NCBI GenBank assembly: GCA_028023455.1
Contig: JAQFVV010000143.1
Location: 1,836,001 to 1,900,000, forward strand
Length of the DNA: 64,000 nucleotides
Direction of reading: 5' to 3'
Source: Epiperipatus broadwayi
Taxonomy: Eukaryota > Onychophora > Udeonychophora > Euonychophora > Peripatidae
The translations under genes and the position numbers were made by a program. Below the pieces are notes generated by a model, which made no database searches, was not told the DNA's origin, and worked only from the letters and a program-made list of their open reading frames with translations. Positions 36,211 through 50,762 of the stretch are shown here, in pieces. Numbering within the stretch: position 1 is the stretch's first letter; each line of letters begins with the position of its first letter.

Positions 36211-36484
36211 AGAATAGACAATATACATGTATTTAAATATTATATATAAAAATGAAATATTATCTGGTTCAACTGAGTATAATTTATTGTAATAAAAATA
36301 TATACTGTTTTTATGCACTGTTAACATTAATGTACATCTGCTTTTTATTAATAAAACTTTGAATCTTATTGTGTATATATACAATAAAATTGATAGTTTT
36401 ATTAATAAAATGCAGATAGAAATAATAATAATCATAAACCATTTAGAATAAGGTTTTTTAAAAGAATTATACAAATTGGCCTTT

Positions 36485-38275
36485 TAAGAATGTCAATGAC
36501 TTCTCTTACCTTACATTGATGGAATTTTCACCTCTGGATAGGATTCTGATATTAGAGAAATCAATATTCTGAACTGTATTCATAGGATGGAGTGAGAATG
36601 CTAATGATGATGAGTACTGTTTAACAGCATTAACTTGTTTATGCATCTTCTAGCTATGATGCAATGATTGTTCATACTTACATAAGAAGCTCTATCAGGT
36701 ACTATATAAAATTTCATAAACTCCATGGCTTTCAAAAAGGATTGAGTCTTTAAGTTTGGATAGAATATTACTAATTTTTGATACTATATGCTGTTTTTTA
36801 TTATAGTGTCTTAGAATACATCCAATATTGTCTATAGTTCTATGTGTATAAGTTTTACAAACTCTAATAGTTGTTTCTTCTTTATTTTGATTCTTTAAGG
36901 TTTGAATTAAGGCTTGGCAAATAATTCTATTATTATAACCATTAACTAATAAGTCATTTCTTACATTATTTAACATCTTGCAGATATGGTTTATCTGAAA
37001 AATTAATTGCTTTAGTGAAAAGACTTTTGGCTACAGAAAAGATTTGAGCTGGAAATTATAGGTATCTGGCTCTATGCATCTATAATTTTTCTGAGAACAG
37101 AAAAAGACAAAGGATTATTTTGGTTTTGGTGATAAGAACATTTAAAAAAAATTCCTATCAGAGTCTGGTTCCATTGTAAATTTAATGAGATATATATTGT
37201 TTATATGCATGAAGAAATCATATAATTTATCTTTACCATGTTGCTAGACAATAAATGTGTCAGCTATATATCTGAGATAAACAAGAGATTTTAAAAGTAC
37301 TGACTCTGAAGCATGAATTTCTAGGTACTCTATAAATAAATCAGCTAATATCATTGAATGGATGCATCTATTAGAGTACTGAAAATCTGCTTAGAATGTT
37401 GTCCATTGTACATGAAATGTTTGCAAGGCAATAATGTGGTAAAAATAAAAAAAATAGAATTACCGAAAAAAGCTTTTATATATATATATAATTATTATGT
37501 TGATGTATTTACAAGTTGTTATTATAATATAGCAAGATTTATATTGTATTTTATTAATACAGTCTTGTAAATTGCAACATTGAGTAGTGATCACAGGAAC
37601 ATTTGTAAATAAAGAAGTAACATTGAAACTTATGAGAATATCATTTGTATTAATTTTTTAATTTTTCAATAGAAATAAAAAATGTATGCAGTTTTTTATA
37701 TGTGATTTAATAGATGGAGTTTTAGGTTTTATTGTGTCAGATAAATACCTAGTTAAAATGTGTAAGAGATCATTATTGAACAATGGGAGAAGGGGTCTGC
37801 TTTTAGTATTTTTGGAAGTCCATAGAATTTTGAACAAACATAAGATTTTTTATAAGGAATAATTTTATTTTCTGTTTTCTACAATTAGTGATTTGTTAGC
37901 AATAACTTTAGTTACCTTTTCTAAATAAATAGTGTGGTCTTGATTTTATTTTTATAAATGTTATCATTAAATAAAACTAGGATTTTAGTATTGCAAACAT
38001 CATGATCCATGATGATAGTAGATTATTATCTGCTGGAAGTATAATAATGGACTTATCCAATTTTATGTTGATTAGAGACTGCCTTTCTTTCTTTGAGATA
38101 TTATTTTTAGGAAGTTTAGCTATTTTAAAAATATTATAATTTTTGTCAAGAGTTGATTCAACATTACAAATAATTTGTTCAAAAAACATTCAAGCATGTG
38201 TTAGCACAAAATTAAAACCTTTCTGTAGAATTGAAACCTTGTCTGTGGAGAGGATTTCTTTGGATAAATTATAAG
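36485..38275 (-). pseudogene. Penelope-like reverse transcriptase + GIY-YIG, broken
   Basis: Penelope-like elements copy RNA into DNA with a telomerase-related reverse transcriptase and carry a GIY-YIG nuclease. On the minus strand, in order: NLSKEILSTDKVSILQKGF (38.26 kb), ISKKERQSLINIKLDKSI with IILPAD (38.07 kb), NTNDILISFNVTSLFTNVPV (37.63 kb), ILADLFIEYLE (37.34 kb), LRYIADTFIV then QHGKDKL (37.27 kb), KFTMEPDSDRN (37.17 kb), then the linker HRTIDNIGCILRHYNKK (36.81 kb) and GVYEIL (36.70 kb) that opens the GIY-YIG domain. Its remains (VNAVKQYSSS, IDFSNIRIL) reach 36.49 kb. The catalytic Y-x-DD box reads YIAD (37259-37270), so one catalytic Asp is lost. Many stops and frameshifts are present and the finger/palm segment near 37.4-37.6 kb is shortened. 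It is clearly dead. Confidence 0.92.
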
Positions 38276-38449
38276 CAGTTTTTTTTATTTTGAGGCATAG
38301 TTAGTGATTACATTTTAAACAACAATTGTAATTTTTTTTTGTTTTGCTGTTTAAATCTTGAATCTTTATCCATATTATATTTCAAGATGACAGAACTTCA
38401 TCTGAGATTTCTAAAAGTTAAATATTTGTTTTTTCCCCTCTGGTGAAAA

Positions 38450-39265
38450 TTTTGTGAAACTTTTTGTTTGTACAGCTTTAAAATTCACGTATATTTATAT
38501 TCTAATATTTTAGTTACAAAAAAAAATCAAAAGATGACAGGGAAATGGAATAATTAGTTTCCCAATGAAACTGAAACCCCGGTTTGATGAGTAGCTATTG
38601 TTTATTTGGTAATCACAAACTTTGCTGAGTCTATTTTGCAGAAATATTATGATCATTGAGAAAATATTATGATGGTCTAAAAATTTGATTTTTTGTTAAG
38701 TTTATGACTATATTTGTATCATAATTGTGTAATAATTATTAAAAATCAAAAATAAATATACATATTTATTTTTTACAGGAAGTTTTATTTTTAAATATAA
38801 AAGAATTTTTTTCTTCTCTATATTGGTATTATAGAGATTATGGTGGTGGGAAATACAACTGTCCAGAAATGATGTCTCACACCAGATTGATTATAATATT
38901 CAGCGTTATTGTAAAAATTACAAAAAAATTCTAAACTTTTAAAGCATAAATTGATAGATTTAGTAATTATTAAAAAAACTCATTAAGATTTTAAAATCAA
39001 ACATGAAACAAATAAGATTTTGTTTATTTTATAAATCGAATTGGCTCCACCTGAAATTTGATGATGTGACAGCATTTTGCTTCAATAAATATAATTTTTA
39101 AAATAATTCCAGAAATCAAATGTGATTTTTAAAAATTTAATTTCTAAACAAAAATATCCATTGAATAAGGTCAAATTTATTATATGCTGATAAATAATAA
39201 TGGTTTAATATCAAAATGAAAGTTGAAAGCTTAAATCTGGTGAGAACAAAGAAATCTGTCAGAAT
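38450..39265 (-). repeat. 5' flank of the Penelope-like element, repeated elsewhere
   Basis: This lies just upstream of the reverse transcriptase on its coding strand and matches 18597-19395 in reverse complement over most of its length. The match ends abruptly near 39265 (ctgtcagaatac), which may mark the outer edge of the element. It is interpreted as 5' untranslated or LTR-like sequence. No open frame is seen. Confidence 0.7.
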
Positions 39266-39269
39266 ACAG

Positions 39270-41930
39270 GAGGGCTAACTGATCTGTAATTGGCAATACA
39301 ATCAAAAATAGTCCACCATAAAGAGTGTATTCTATTGTTACAAAGTAAATATAAATCCAGGAATAATTTATCAATAATGCCTAGTTTGTATCAAGTTTCT
39401 TTAATGAAAGAATTTACTACAATAATTTATACATTAATGAACCTGAATATTTCATTTATATCTATAGCTTGTGAAAATCTTCATTAGTAAGGTAATAAAA
39501 ACTAATATTTTTCTTAGTGTATGCTTTCAAATTTTGTGAACTTTATTGTAACTAATGGAGTTTAGTCCATGGTAGAAGGTCAAATTCTTGAAGGTAATGT
39601 CTTCTGGCAGATTCTTCTTATGAATTCCCAAACAATAAAACCATTTGATTATTTAAACAGTCAATAAAAAATAGAATCATATATCATGATTCCACTTTTT
39701 TTATTATTATTTATTTTATTTTACCTGGTTATTTGTAATGCATGTAGTATTTCTTAAGCAAAAATAATAACAGCCTAATTTATTACTTAGAACCTCATAA
39801 AAAGTTTCAATTCTGAATATTTGTATTATTTGAATTTTTCAAATAATATATTTTAAAAAGTTGATTCTATATAATACAATAATCTCTCTGAATCTATGAG
39901 TTCACCATTCACAGGTTCAGTAATGCAAGATTTGCAAAAAATATTAAATATAAAAAAAAAATTCACAAATATCATTTTTTAAATTCATGCATAAATTCAT
40001 TTCTTTGGGAACCACTTTGAATCATCTCTTATTCAGCTCTTTCCTTATCTTCGTGCACTCAATCATGATGTTATTCTAAGTCTTTTCTCTTGATTTATGG
40101 CTGTAGTGTCTTTTTTTATAACTACATTATTCTGTTGCTTATATTTAATTACTTTTATAGATGTCTTAATGGGTACTTTTTAAAGTTAAATTGTTTCATA
40201 GGTGTACATGTATGATTAATAGAATATATTATTCTAGCCACATTTTCCTTTAAATAAAGAAAGCTGTGTTGCGTTTCAAGTATATTATATATAGTTAAAT
40301 ATATGGATTACATGGATTTACTATTAATCATCGTTTCAGGAATTTATGAGAAAGATCGGAATCAAACATAATAGAAATGGTGGATTACTGTATATAAAAT
40401 ACAGTGATTTAAAAAATAAATTTAACAAAACAATTGTTTTCAAAAATTTTATAATGAGATAGATTTTCAGTTACTTTATTATCCTATTGGTTTAGATCAG
40501 TGGTAAAATGGTTGAGTTGAGGAAAGATTCCTGAATTGATCCTTGCTCATCTATTACGTAACCTTCTGAACAACTATACGATCATATATTAATCCCTTTA
40601 TTATTTCATAGATTTTTTTAAATTAAAATTTTAAATTAATAGTATAAAGTTTATTATTAGTCAATTTGTATTAATTCATTCTCGATTAAAACTGAAAACA
40701 GATTTCTTTTAGTAATTTAATTAGAATTGTTGTATTTAATGATTTAGAAGTAGTAAAAATTAAAATTGACTTTCTTGAACTTTATTTATACTTCTAAATT
40801 TTAATTTATGTAAATTACTTCATTAATAAAACATAACCCATAGAGAAAAGATCATTGAAAAACTGTCCATTGCAACTAAATGCGGTTTTTAATCAAACTA
40901 TATTTCAGTTTTAAAAAAAAAATTTCACTAATAACTATTTTTTAAATTTATTTTAATTAAATCTTAAATTTTTGATTGATCTGATAATTAAATGTAATGT
41001 AGGTGATATTCAGAGTGGAACACACTTAAGTTCCAGTTTAGTAGCTTTTAAATATTATTCACGCCAGCTACTTTAATGCCCTTCTGGGATTGAGGTTTCT
41101 AACTTGCTAAATAACATATGCAAATACTCTTGCTAGCAAATGCACTTAACCACAGATTTTTTAAAATCATCTCTTAACATTCCTGTCTATTGCTCACTGA
41201 TTTGATTAAATGTTTAAAATACACAATGATTATTTATTTGTAATTTTAATGACCTATTTTAATTCTAATTTATTAATTGATTTAACCGATGTGCGTCTAT
41301 GCATATATACATAAGTGAAATGTAAAACAGCATTTGAAATGTTCACTACTCTTCAATAGTCACTCATAGAGGTGCTATAAAGAATAAGGAAATATAAATC
41401 AGTCTTGTCAATTGCTGGGATGATAAAAATTAGAGCGTTTCTCCATCCTTTTTTTTTATCCTCTTGCTAAGAATAACTAGCTATTAATTAATAACTAGTA
41501 TTAGATGCTTAGCTGAGTTAACATTGTGCTGGCTATCGAAACAAAATAATTTTAAGTTTATTTGAACCTACATATTATAGTTGGGTGCACTATCATCACA
41601 CCATGAGTCTATGTAGATATAACAGGCGGGGGGGGGGGATATATTGAGTTGATCAGAGAATGATTCAATTTATTCATTGTTTTTAGTTTTTTTTTTTAAT
41701 TTTATTTTATAGATGTCACTATGTATACAATGTAGATTGGAATTGTAAATAGTTCCAACATATTGAAAAGGGCAAAAATCATTATTTGCTGAAAGAAGCT
41801 TTATTGTATTATTAATGTTATTATATACAGTATATACAATTGTTGCTGTTATATAAAGATATTTTATATTATATGCTATGATTTATTTATTTATGTGCAA
41901 ACAGCATCTGATTGATAACACAAATGTGTT
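39270..41930. other. AT-rich stretch; tRNA-like fragment and G run
   Basis: At 40493-40545 the plus strand shows an A-box-like tagatcagtggtaaaatgg and a B-box-like ctgaattgatcc, a possible decayed tRNA-like sequence. A run of 11 G lies at 41628-41638. No gene is seen. Confidence 0.4.
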
Positions 41931-42126
41931 TAACCAGACCCAGCTTAAAGCTATGTATATAGAATACTAACCCAATTTTAATTTGCCTGAAGATAAGATT
42001 AGACATGAGGATATTCACGCAAAGAAAGATCAATATGATATAATCCTGAAAAGAATCCTGATATCTATTGTGGTTTTATATGGTTTACAAAATTTCTTGC
42101 CAACATTTAATAACACCATGATTATT

Positions 42127-42990
42127 CTATTCAGAACAGGAACAAATGAATTCCAAAGAAGAAATCTTAGTAATAAATTTATTTAAGGTAAATAACATTC
42201 TATGACATTTCAAATTGTCCTGGCTAATTTGATATTTCATGTTGTCCTGTTTGTCTTCTTCCCAAAAACTATTCAACAGAACATATTTAAAATCTCCATA
42301 CGTTTTCAGTTTATTAAACAACAATTTCTACTTATGTTTAGTGGTTGCTTTCTATTGACAATTTTTCAATCTCACTTTTAAGCAATTTAATGAAAACAAC
42401 TTTTCTAAAGCACTTAAAATACTCTACAGGGTTTTCATCATATTACTCCTTAAAACCTTTTAGCTGAATAAATCTAGCTATGTTATTACACTCATCCTTT
42501 CATCTTTAACTTTCTCTTGATTCTGCATCTGCTTACTATTTTTCTTATGATATAATGACATTATATCATTTCCCACTTTATTTCAAATCTTACCCTCTGA
42601 ATGTATGTGTTTATATGCCTATCTATATAATTATCAATAAGTTTGACAGGGGTATTCTTCATTAGATATTTTATTATTTATACTTTGCTCTTGTTTATCA
42701 AGACATTTATACATCTCTTGTTTTAGTAATTTATTATCTTCCAACTTTCAATAAATCTCTTCTTGTTTTTTATTATTACTCTCTATTTTCTGTAAAGACA
42801 ATTGATAACTATCTAACTAATCTTTTAAATCATCTATCTGCCTCTACTGGTCTTACTTGCTCAATACTGTTTAATTCTTTTTTTATGCCTTTTAAATTAC
42901 CCTGTGGCTCTTTACATACTTTTTACAATTTCTTTATTTCATTATCAGCCTTATTCTGTTTCTTATATACCCCTTTATATTGCATTTTCA
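42127..42990 (-). pseudogene. Possible gag-like retroelement remnant
   Basis: On the minus strand the frame ending near 42127 reads LLFNKLKTYGDFKYVLLNSF, with a continuation KYQISQDNLKCHRM. This recalls the alpha-helical core of retrotransposon gag proteins, where a K-L-x-x-Y-x-x-F-x-x-x-LL-x-x-F pattern is common. Upstream (42.65-42.85 kb) broken frames rich in Glu, Lys, Asn and Gln (LQKIESNNKKQEE, LEDNKLLKQEM) would form a coiled coil. The order, coiled coil then helical domain, suits a gag, but no protease, reverse transcriptase or LTR is seen. Stops are frequent. The assignment is tentative. Confidence 0.4.
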
Positions 42991-43010
42991 TATGACTATA
43001 TATATATATA

Positions 43011-43990
<980 letters not shown>

Positions 43991-44319
43991 GGTGGTTAAA
44001 ATAAATCTCTTAGAAAATCAAACTTTTAATAATCGTTTGACAAAACAAGCTTTAATTTTTTTTAAATTATATTTGCCACTTTCATTTTCATGTCTTCAGT
44101 GCAGAATTTAACAAACATTATATCTCCACTTTAATTTTTTTATATTTTTATCTCTTTAAGATCACAGGATCAGGTATTTGGCCAAATTTTTTATCCCCCC
44201 CCCCTCCATCTTCCCCTCATTTCCCATCATGAAGTCAAACTAGCAATTTTTTTTCGCCTCCCTTTTACATAAAATAAATATTTCTTACATAATTATTTTT
44301 TATGATTTTGCTATATTAA

Positions 44320-44870
44320 TAATCATGGTGCCACATTTTTATTCATTTTTCAATTTTAATATTTATTAATTGTATTAGTAATACGGTCTCTAAAAGTTGT
44401 TTTTTTTTTTTAAAAAAAAATGTTTAAATTTTTTAATCATACATTTTATACTTATTAGAAGCGTATTCAGTTGTTATATTTTTACTCATTCTAAGATAAA
44501 ATTTGTTTTAATTTTTTAGTAATGTATTTTTTTATTTATGCTTACATATTTTAGCTATGTATTCTGCTCCACATTTTTACTCATTCAAAAATAAAATGTT
44601 GTGTCTTTCAATAAATGTAAAATTTATTTCAGTAAAATTAATTGTAGTAAGAAACCCTTTAAATTTTTGTTTTTAATTATTTAATTTTATAGTCATGTAT
44701 TTTTTATTCATTTCTCTCATTTAAGCAAATGTATTCTCCACTACATTTTTACTCTCATAAAATGTTGCGACATTCGATAATTGTAAAATTAATTTCAATT
44801 TGAATACTTGCTGGCATTTTTTTTAAGTTTGTTTAATTTTTTAATTATGTATTTTTTTTTTTGTTAGATA
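44320..44870. repeat. Degenerate tandem-like repeat, T-rich
   Basis: The phrase ccacatttttactcatt recurs with variation near 44333, 44473, 44568 and 44732, each preceded at similar distance by a ttaattttttaat-gtattttt phrase. Spacing is irregular (about 95-165 nt), so the array is old or has deletions. A C10 run lies nearby at 44195-44204. Confidence 0.5.
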
Positions 44871-44879
44871 AAATTTCCA

Positions 44880-46045
44880 GAACTCTTTTTGATGAATATC
44901 TAAATTTTTAATTTCTTAATTGTAAATGTTTTTTAAAACGTTTGACAACATTTGAAAAAAAAATTTTTTTTTGTTGAACAAAATATACACATCATAGGCA
45001 TTTTCAATGAAATATTTAAAATTATTTTTTGATTGCTTGTGTCAACAGTGATTCAGTAGCTACCCATAGTACCAAAAAGGATCACAGAGCATAGATAAAA
45101 ATGGTATTTTTTTTCTCACAAAAATATCTGCTGTAGAAATGATTTGTAACTTTCACCTTTTCTCATAATTGCAATTTAGCATAAAAATTTCAATTTAATT
45201 TACATTTAAATTTCTATAATTTTTGTTTTCAAATTTTCTGCTCTTTTAAATATATTGAAATAAAAAATAAAAATTGTTTACTTTTTATTTTTTTAATTAT
45301 TAACTAAACATTTTAAATTTTTTTATTTTACTATAATAATTTCTGTCAAATTTAATTTAAAAATAAATAAATCATAAAAAACGATTCTCATATTGAATTA
45401 TTTTATTTAAAATAAGTTCTTATCATTAACTATTAATACAAATAAATCACATTTTTTTACTATAAAATAATAAAATTTAAAACATTTTTTGGTTGGAAGA
45501 CACATATTTCTAAAGAGTAATTTTAACATTATTTTTTATTTGAACAGAAGGAAATTAAATACAATTTTCATTTATTCTATTTTCCTACTTATTTTTGTTT
45601 TAAAATATTTTAAAAATCACACTGATATTCAAGTTTTTTCCCAATAAAAAAAAGATTGAAAATAATTTGGAGTTGTAAATCAATCATCTTTACATTTTAG
45701 TTTTATCAAAAATTGATGGAGCATATCTAAACTAACCAATTTTATTAAAAACTATTTATTTTTGACTTTTTGGCAGTGATCATAATTATTGTTTTATTTC
45801 TTAAAATGAAATAATAAAAGTAATAAAATGAAATTCATGTTTGAATGATTTTTTTTAGAACCATAAAATCAATTATTTTCAGTAACTATAATTCAATGTT
45901 TAGATTTAAAAAGTAGAGTTTGCTTCAGTTTTGCAATGCCCATGGATAACTTTTTTTTTTTTACATTTATATCAGCATTTAAAATATATGTATATGCAAT
46001 AAAATTTTATCTTGGTTTATAGAAAACTCTAATAATCTCAATTTC
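44880..46045. other. AT-rich stretch without recognisable feature
   Basis: Only A/T-rich low-complexity sequence is visible. Confidence 0.5.
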
Positions 46046-46049
46046 TCTA

Positions 46050-47216
46050 GTAACATTCAAATTTATTTATTAATCACATAAATCGTATGAAATTAAAGAG
46101 AAAGGATTTTATCTTTTTAACATATGCACCTTACTGATTTTATAATAACTCAACACTATCATGTTGAGTACAGAGAAGACTCTTAAACTCAAACACAAGA
46201 TAGAGACTTTACAAAGATAAGAGTGATAACCTTATCTTTAACCTAAATTCTGATTTTTATAGGCCAATGTGAAGGGTCTTGATTTGAGAGAGTGAAGATG
46301 CTATCTGTTCACTTTTACAACCATTACTTTTTTACATTCATTAACATTCACAAAATCTTCCGATTTACTATGTGTTAATGTTACAAATTGATAGAAATTA
46401 TGTAACATTCAAATTTATTTATTAAACACATAGATCATATGCAATTAAAGAGAAAGTATTTCACCTTTTTAACATATGCATTTTACTGATTATATAATAA
46501 CTCAATGATCTATGTCAGGGTCCCCAATCCTATGCCTGCAGGCACCATGGTGCCCACAGACCATTTTATGTGTGCCCGCCGCTATTCGAACATGATAAAA
46601 AATTATTTATCTGATACAAATAAATTTAATTTTTAAAATTTCTTATAAATTATTGTATTATATTGTAATCAAATTGTAGGGCATACTATACTTTTACAGC
46701 GTAAAAATATAAACGTTAATTATATGTTAAAATTTTATTTTTGAAATAAATATTTTTTTATACATTATATGTATTATTAACAATATCCAACTATAAATTT
46801 ACATTGAAAAAATAAATGGTGCCCGCCACCTGGCCAGTATTATAGAATGTGCTCTTAAGTGCAAAAAGGTTGGGGACCCCTGATCTATGTGTTTAATAAA
46901 TAAATTTGAATGTTATATAATTTCTATTCATAATATTAACACATAGTAAATCTAAAGATTTCATGAATGTTAATGTATGTAAAAAAGTAATGGATGTAAA
47001 GGTGAACAAAGCAACATCTTCACTCTCTCACACCAAAATGCTTCAGATTAAAATCAGAATTTAGATTGAAGATAAGATAGCCACTCTTATCTTTATAAAG
47101 TCTTTATCTTGTGTTTGGGTTTGAGAATCTCCTCTGTACTCAACATAACAGCCTTGAGTTATTATAAAATCAATAAGGTGCATATGTTAAAAGATGAAAT
47201 CCTTTCTCTTTAATTT
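46050..47216. mobile_element. Foldback element interrupted by a hAT MITE
   Basis: The left arm, about 46050-46436, and the right arm, 46887-47216, are diverged reverse complements: caccttactgattttataat pairs with the stretch 47164-47183, and actatgtgttaat with attaacacatagt. The spacer starts with a partial direct copy of the arm's outer part (46404-46507 repeats 46054-46155). This spacer is then split by a 367-bp hAT MITE (46516-46882). No coding content is recognised in the arms. Confidence 0.8.
46516..46882. mobile_element. Non-autonomous hAT MITE with perfect 8-bp TSD
   Basis: The left end is cagggtccccaatcc and the right end is ggttggggacccctg, inverted repeats with a typical hAT start. 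The 8-bp duplication atctatgt flanks it exactly (46508-46515 and 46883-46890). At 367 bp with an AT-rich centre and no open frame, it must have been moved by a transposase supplied elsewhere. Subterminal gtgcccgcc occurs at both ends. Confidence 0.95.
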
Positions 47217-47219
47217 GAC

Positions 47220-50200
47220 TACTGTATATTTCAATACACAGGCTGCAATATTTTCCAATATTTGTAATTTTTTAATCAGTGCTGCCCTCTTTTTTCATTT
47301 TTATGACATAATTAGAAAAAGGTTATGAATCTGATATATTTTTATATTGCAAATTACCAAAGTTTTTAAAACAATTAAATACCATAAAGCAAAAATCCAG
47401 TCTATTTAATTTTCTAAAAAAAAAAAAAAAAACTCATGCAAGATTAATCAAAATTGGTGCAATATTTTTTGAGTACTTAGGTAACAAACTAACTTTCACT
47501 TTTATATCTATAATATATAGATAATAGCTAGATAGATATTCTTGCAATTATATTTTATTTATTAAATATTTCTATTAAATGTAATTTTTATGTAACATTT
47601 ATAAACATATATATATCTTATATATAAAATCCCTAAATGTCCATAACAGTGTCACATGATATTCAAGTTCAACATTTCTTTGTTAGCTGGTATATTTTTC
47701 AAAGAAAAAATTATTTGTTCCACATTAATAAGCTCTAATCATTTTTTTACAAAGCATTTTATGCAAGGGAAGTAATTTGTTAAAGCAATCAATTAAAAAA
47801 AAATATTACAAAAATGATGGCCTTTCTGTAAACTGGATGCATTTCTGGATTTTAAAAAAATATATTATTGGAATACAACTTTTTGAAGGAAAATATGCTC
47901 GGAAAAAAAGTGTGCTTTTAAAAGTAAAATCCATCATTAATAAATAATGCTTGGAAAAAAAAATGCTTTTAACTACAGAGGTATAGTATTTAAATTGCAA
48001 AGAAAATATAATCACAGTACATAAAATCATGTTTGAATTATAATATTTAGTGAGAGAGAAAAATAAATGTTATAGTAATGTATTTACATTTAGTTTTGAC
48101 TAGCATATTGTTATGTTTATGTGAAGAATTAAGAAAAAATGTTCAGAAAAAACCCAGTACAGCGATATTGTCCACATTTAATATACAATATTAAAATCTT
48201 TAGTTTAATTTACATTAAATATTTAAAAAAATTGTTAAAGCTACCAATTAATTCCCCTTTCCATAGCCTGGGTATGGTTTGGTATATATATATATTGTAG
48301 TGATGAACTACAACCTGCCACACCATCCAGTTATTTAAGATACTCTACCAATTGGAGCCTCATAACATATTTGCTTAACCAATAAATTGCCAAGCAAATT
48401 GTCATATTAACATTTTACATGTGTATAAACATCTTTTTATTTCTAAAGAAGTAATAAAAGCCATTAAATTACTAGGGAGAAACAGATAGGTATATTAACA
48501 CTGGAACAAAATGTATTATATGTTAATAATTGGGGATGACTAAATAAAAAACTTACACATAAACTTAAAAAAATAAATAAATAAAAACAATGACTGAATT
48601 AAAATCTAAACACATAGTAACCATTTGTGGAAATGAAATTTGTAGAAATGAAATTTAAAATATTTATAAATTATTATTTTTATTTATAATCCCATTTATT
48701 TATATTCCGTCAGTTAAACAATAGGAAATGTCAAGGTTAAAATGTTTAAAAAAACTTCACGCGACCTACAATGCAGTATTAATTGTTATATTTGTCTTAT
48801 GCTTTCAAGATAGAACATTATTATTTTTTTCTGCTTAAAAAAATAAATTCGAATACAAAATGGATGTGAATGATCAAATTTAAATATATAAATATTTTTT
48901 AAAATATTAAAATGACCAAAAGCTGAAATTTAAAAGCAATCGTTTGGAGGTAAAGAAATAATTTGAAAGTAAGAAGATTTAAATTATTTGTTAATTAAAC
49001 AAAGTTTAGTTAAATTTATGCGTTGCAGTAATATTCAATAATTAATTGTTTTGATAAATAATAATATCGTCATTGAAATCTTGAGCAGCAAATGAATCAA
49101 TAAATATATATTATTTTTATATCATGATTGCTTGCTGAAAAGTTTGTACCATGGGGTAATAATACATCATCAATAAAGCCATGAAAGTTTAAAGATTTTA
49201 CCTGCCCATTTAGGAGAAACTTAAAAACCATCTTTGCTTTAAATAAAATGCCTAACCAAATCCAAGACAGGATAATTGGAGAACACTATTATTTCTTGAC
49301 TCAGACAAGAAATTGCTACTCTTCGTGGGCATAGAACTTCATCTCCATTCCTAGGAATTTATTTAGCAAATGAACAATTTCCAGCAGACTAATCGAATTT
49401 TAATTAACATAATGGGATAAGAATTGTAATTTTTGTTTTATTATTTTGTCTATTGTAAATTTTATGTATTATTTTCGTTTCTACAAATGGAAGTTAATGT
49501 GTATAATTTTGGAGAAATTCTGTATGAGAGTAATAAGGGGGGGGGGGATATTAAATTTAAATATATATTTTTTTATCATCTTTAATTGCATAAGAATAAA
49601 AAAAAATAATAGTTTTGACCGCCCCATCTGACTGACTTTTGACAACATATAGGAAATTAGGAGGTAAAACATTTTAATATTATCTTATAGTAAGCAAAAC
49701 ACATTGATAGATTTCTTTTTATTTCTTTATTATTAATTAAGCTTATTTATATATTGCTTTTATAAATCAATGATTTATAAGCATTGATTTATCTAGACAA
49801 CAAAGATTTTTTTGTTGTTGTTATGTTTGTATACATATTTTAAATTAGCCATCTAAAATCGAAATCACATATACATATTATAATTTTACATATTCGTTGT
49901 TGTAAATAATTAGTCAAGTACATGAACTTCTACCATTGGGTTTAGGGTAAGGGTTTTATTTTTATTAATATCATTATAGATATTGATATGGTAGAGATTC
50001 ATTCTTGACAAAATAAATTACATGTATCAGATTTAATTGTTATTCATATTTTATATTTTTTATTAGTCAATAAATGTTTACATAATTCGTTATTGTAATT
50101 TGGTCTCTAACTCATCATTATTTCAATATCCACCATCAGCTTTATAGTTCTTCATTATTCACATACCCGTTATAAACATTATTATCTTATTTAGTTTTAC

Positions 50201-50440
50201 ACTTGATAGAGGAAATACATATACATATTTAAGTCATTTATTATAACTTTTAATGCATATATACATATACTGCACATACATATTTTTATATATATCTTAT
50301 GCTTAATTGATTTTTGGTAATTAATTATCACCTATATAGAGGTGCAATAACTACTATTAGTATGATCTCTTTCCCTGATAAGAGAGCTCAGGCAATTACT
50401 CCCTGAGTTTGAATACTGTAGTATAATGTGGCTAGAAAGA
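47220..50440. other. AT-rich stretch; nothing assigned
   Basis: No supported gene. A G11 run lies at 49537-49547. A telomere-like snippet near 49938-49955 (gggtttagggtaaggg) is too short to mean anything. A slightly less AT-rich patch lies at 49200-49370. Confidence 0.45.
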
Positions 50441-50640
50441 GGTGAGAATTGGATGAATTGACCCAAATTGTATCTAGGTTAATAAAAATAGGCAGAGCTA
50501 GTCTATTGAAAGTAGGTACAATCATAGGTTATGTATTTCATCGTGTAATCACTTGCATCCTATCCGAAGATCCAAAGTCCAACTATAGTAAGATGCTCTC
50601 CCCCTATCTCTTATGGAATCCACCAGCCCGTTACAATATA

Positions 50641-50715
50641 ATCATTAAAACCAGTCAACACTTAGACAATCCAAATATCATTAACAATCAACAATCTCAA
50701 TCTATTGTCAAGGTT
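50641..50715 (+). repeat. Single-arm copy of the 2.6-kb palindrome family
   Basis: It runs atcattaaaaccagtcaaca to ctattgtcaaggtt, colinear with 16106-16172. It lies directly before the LINE remnant, and the preceding sequence (50440-50640) is unassigned and less AT-rich. Confidence 0.7.
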
Positions 50716-50762
50716 ATTTACAAATGTGGTTGCTTTTTTTTAAAATAATGCCTCAGAAGTTC

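Noticed and set aside
36112-36474. 120-codon minus-strand frame between the repeat cluster and the Penelope-like gene
   Set aside because: The composition is that of AT-rich DNA (Ile, Tyr, Lys, Leu) and its end lies in the dispersed repeat. No similarity or continuity with the reverse transcriptase is seen.
49938-49955. Telomere-like gggtttagggtaaggg
   Set aside because: Fewer than three imperfect units; such short matches are expected by chance.
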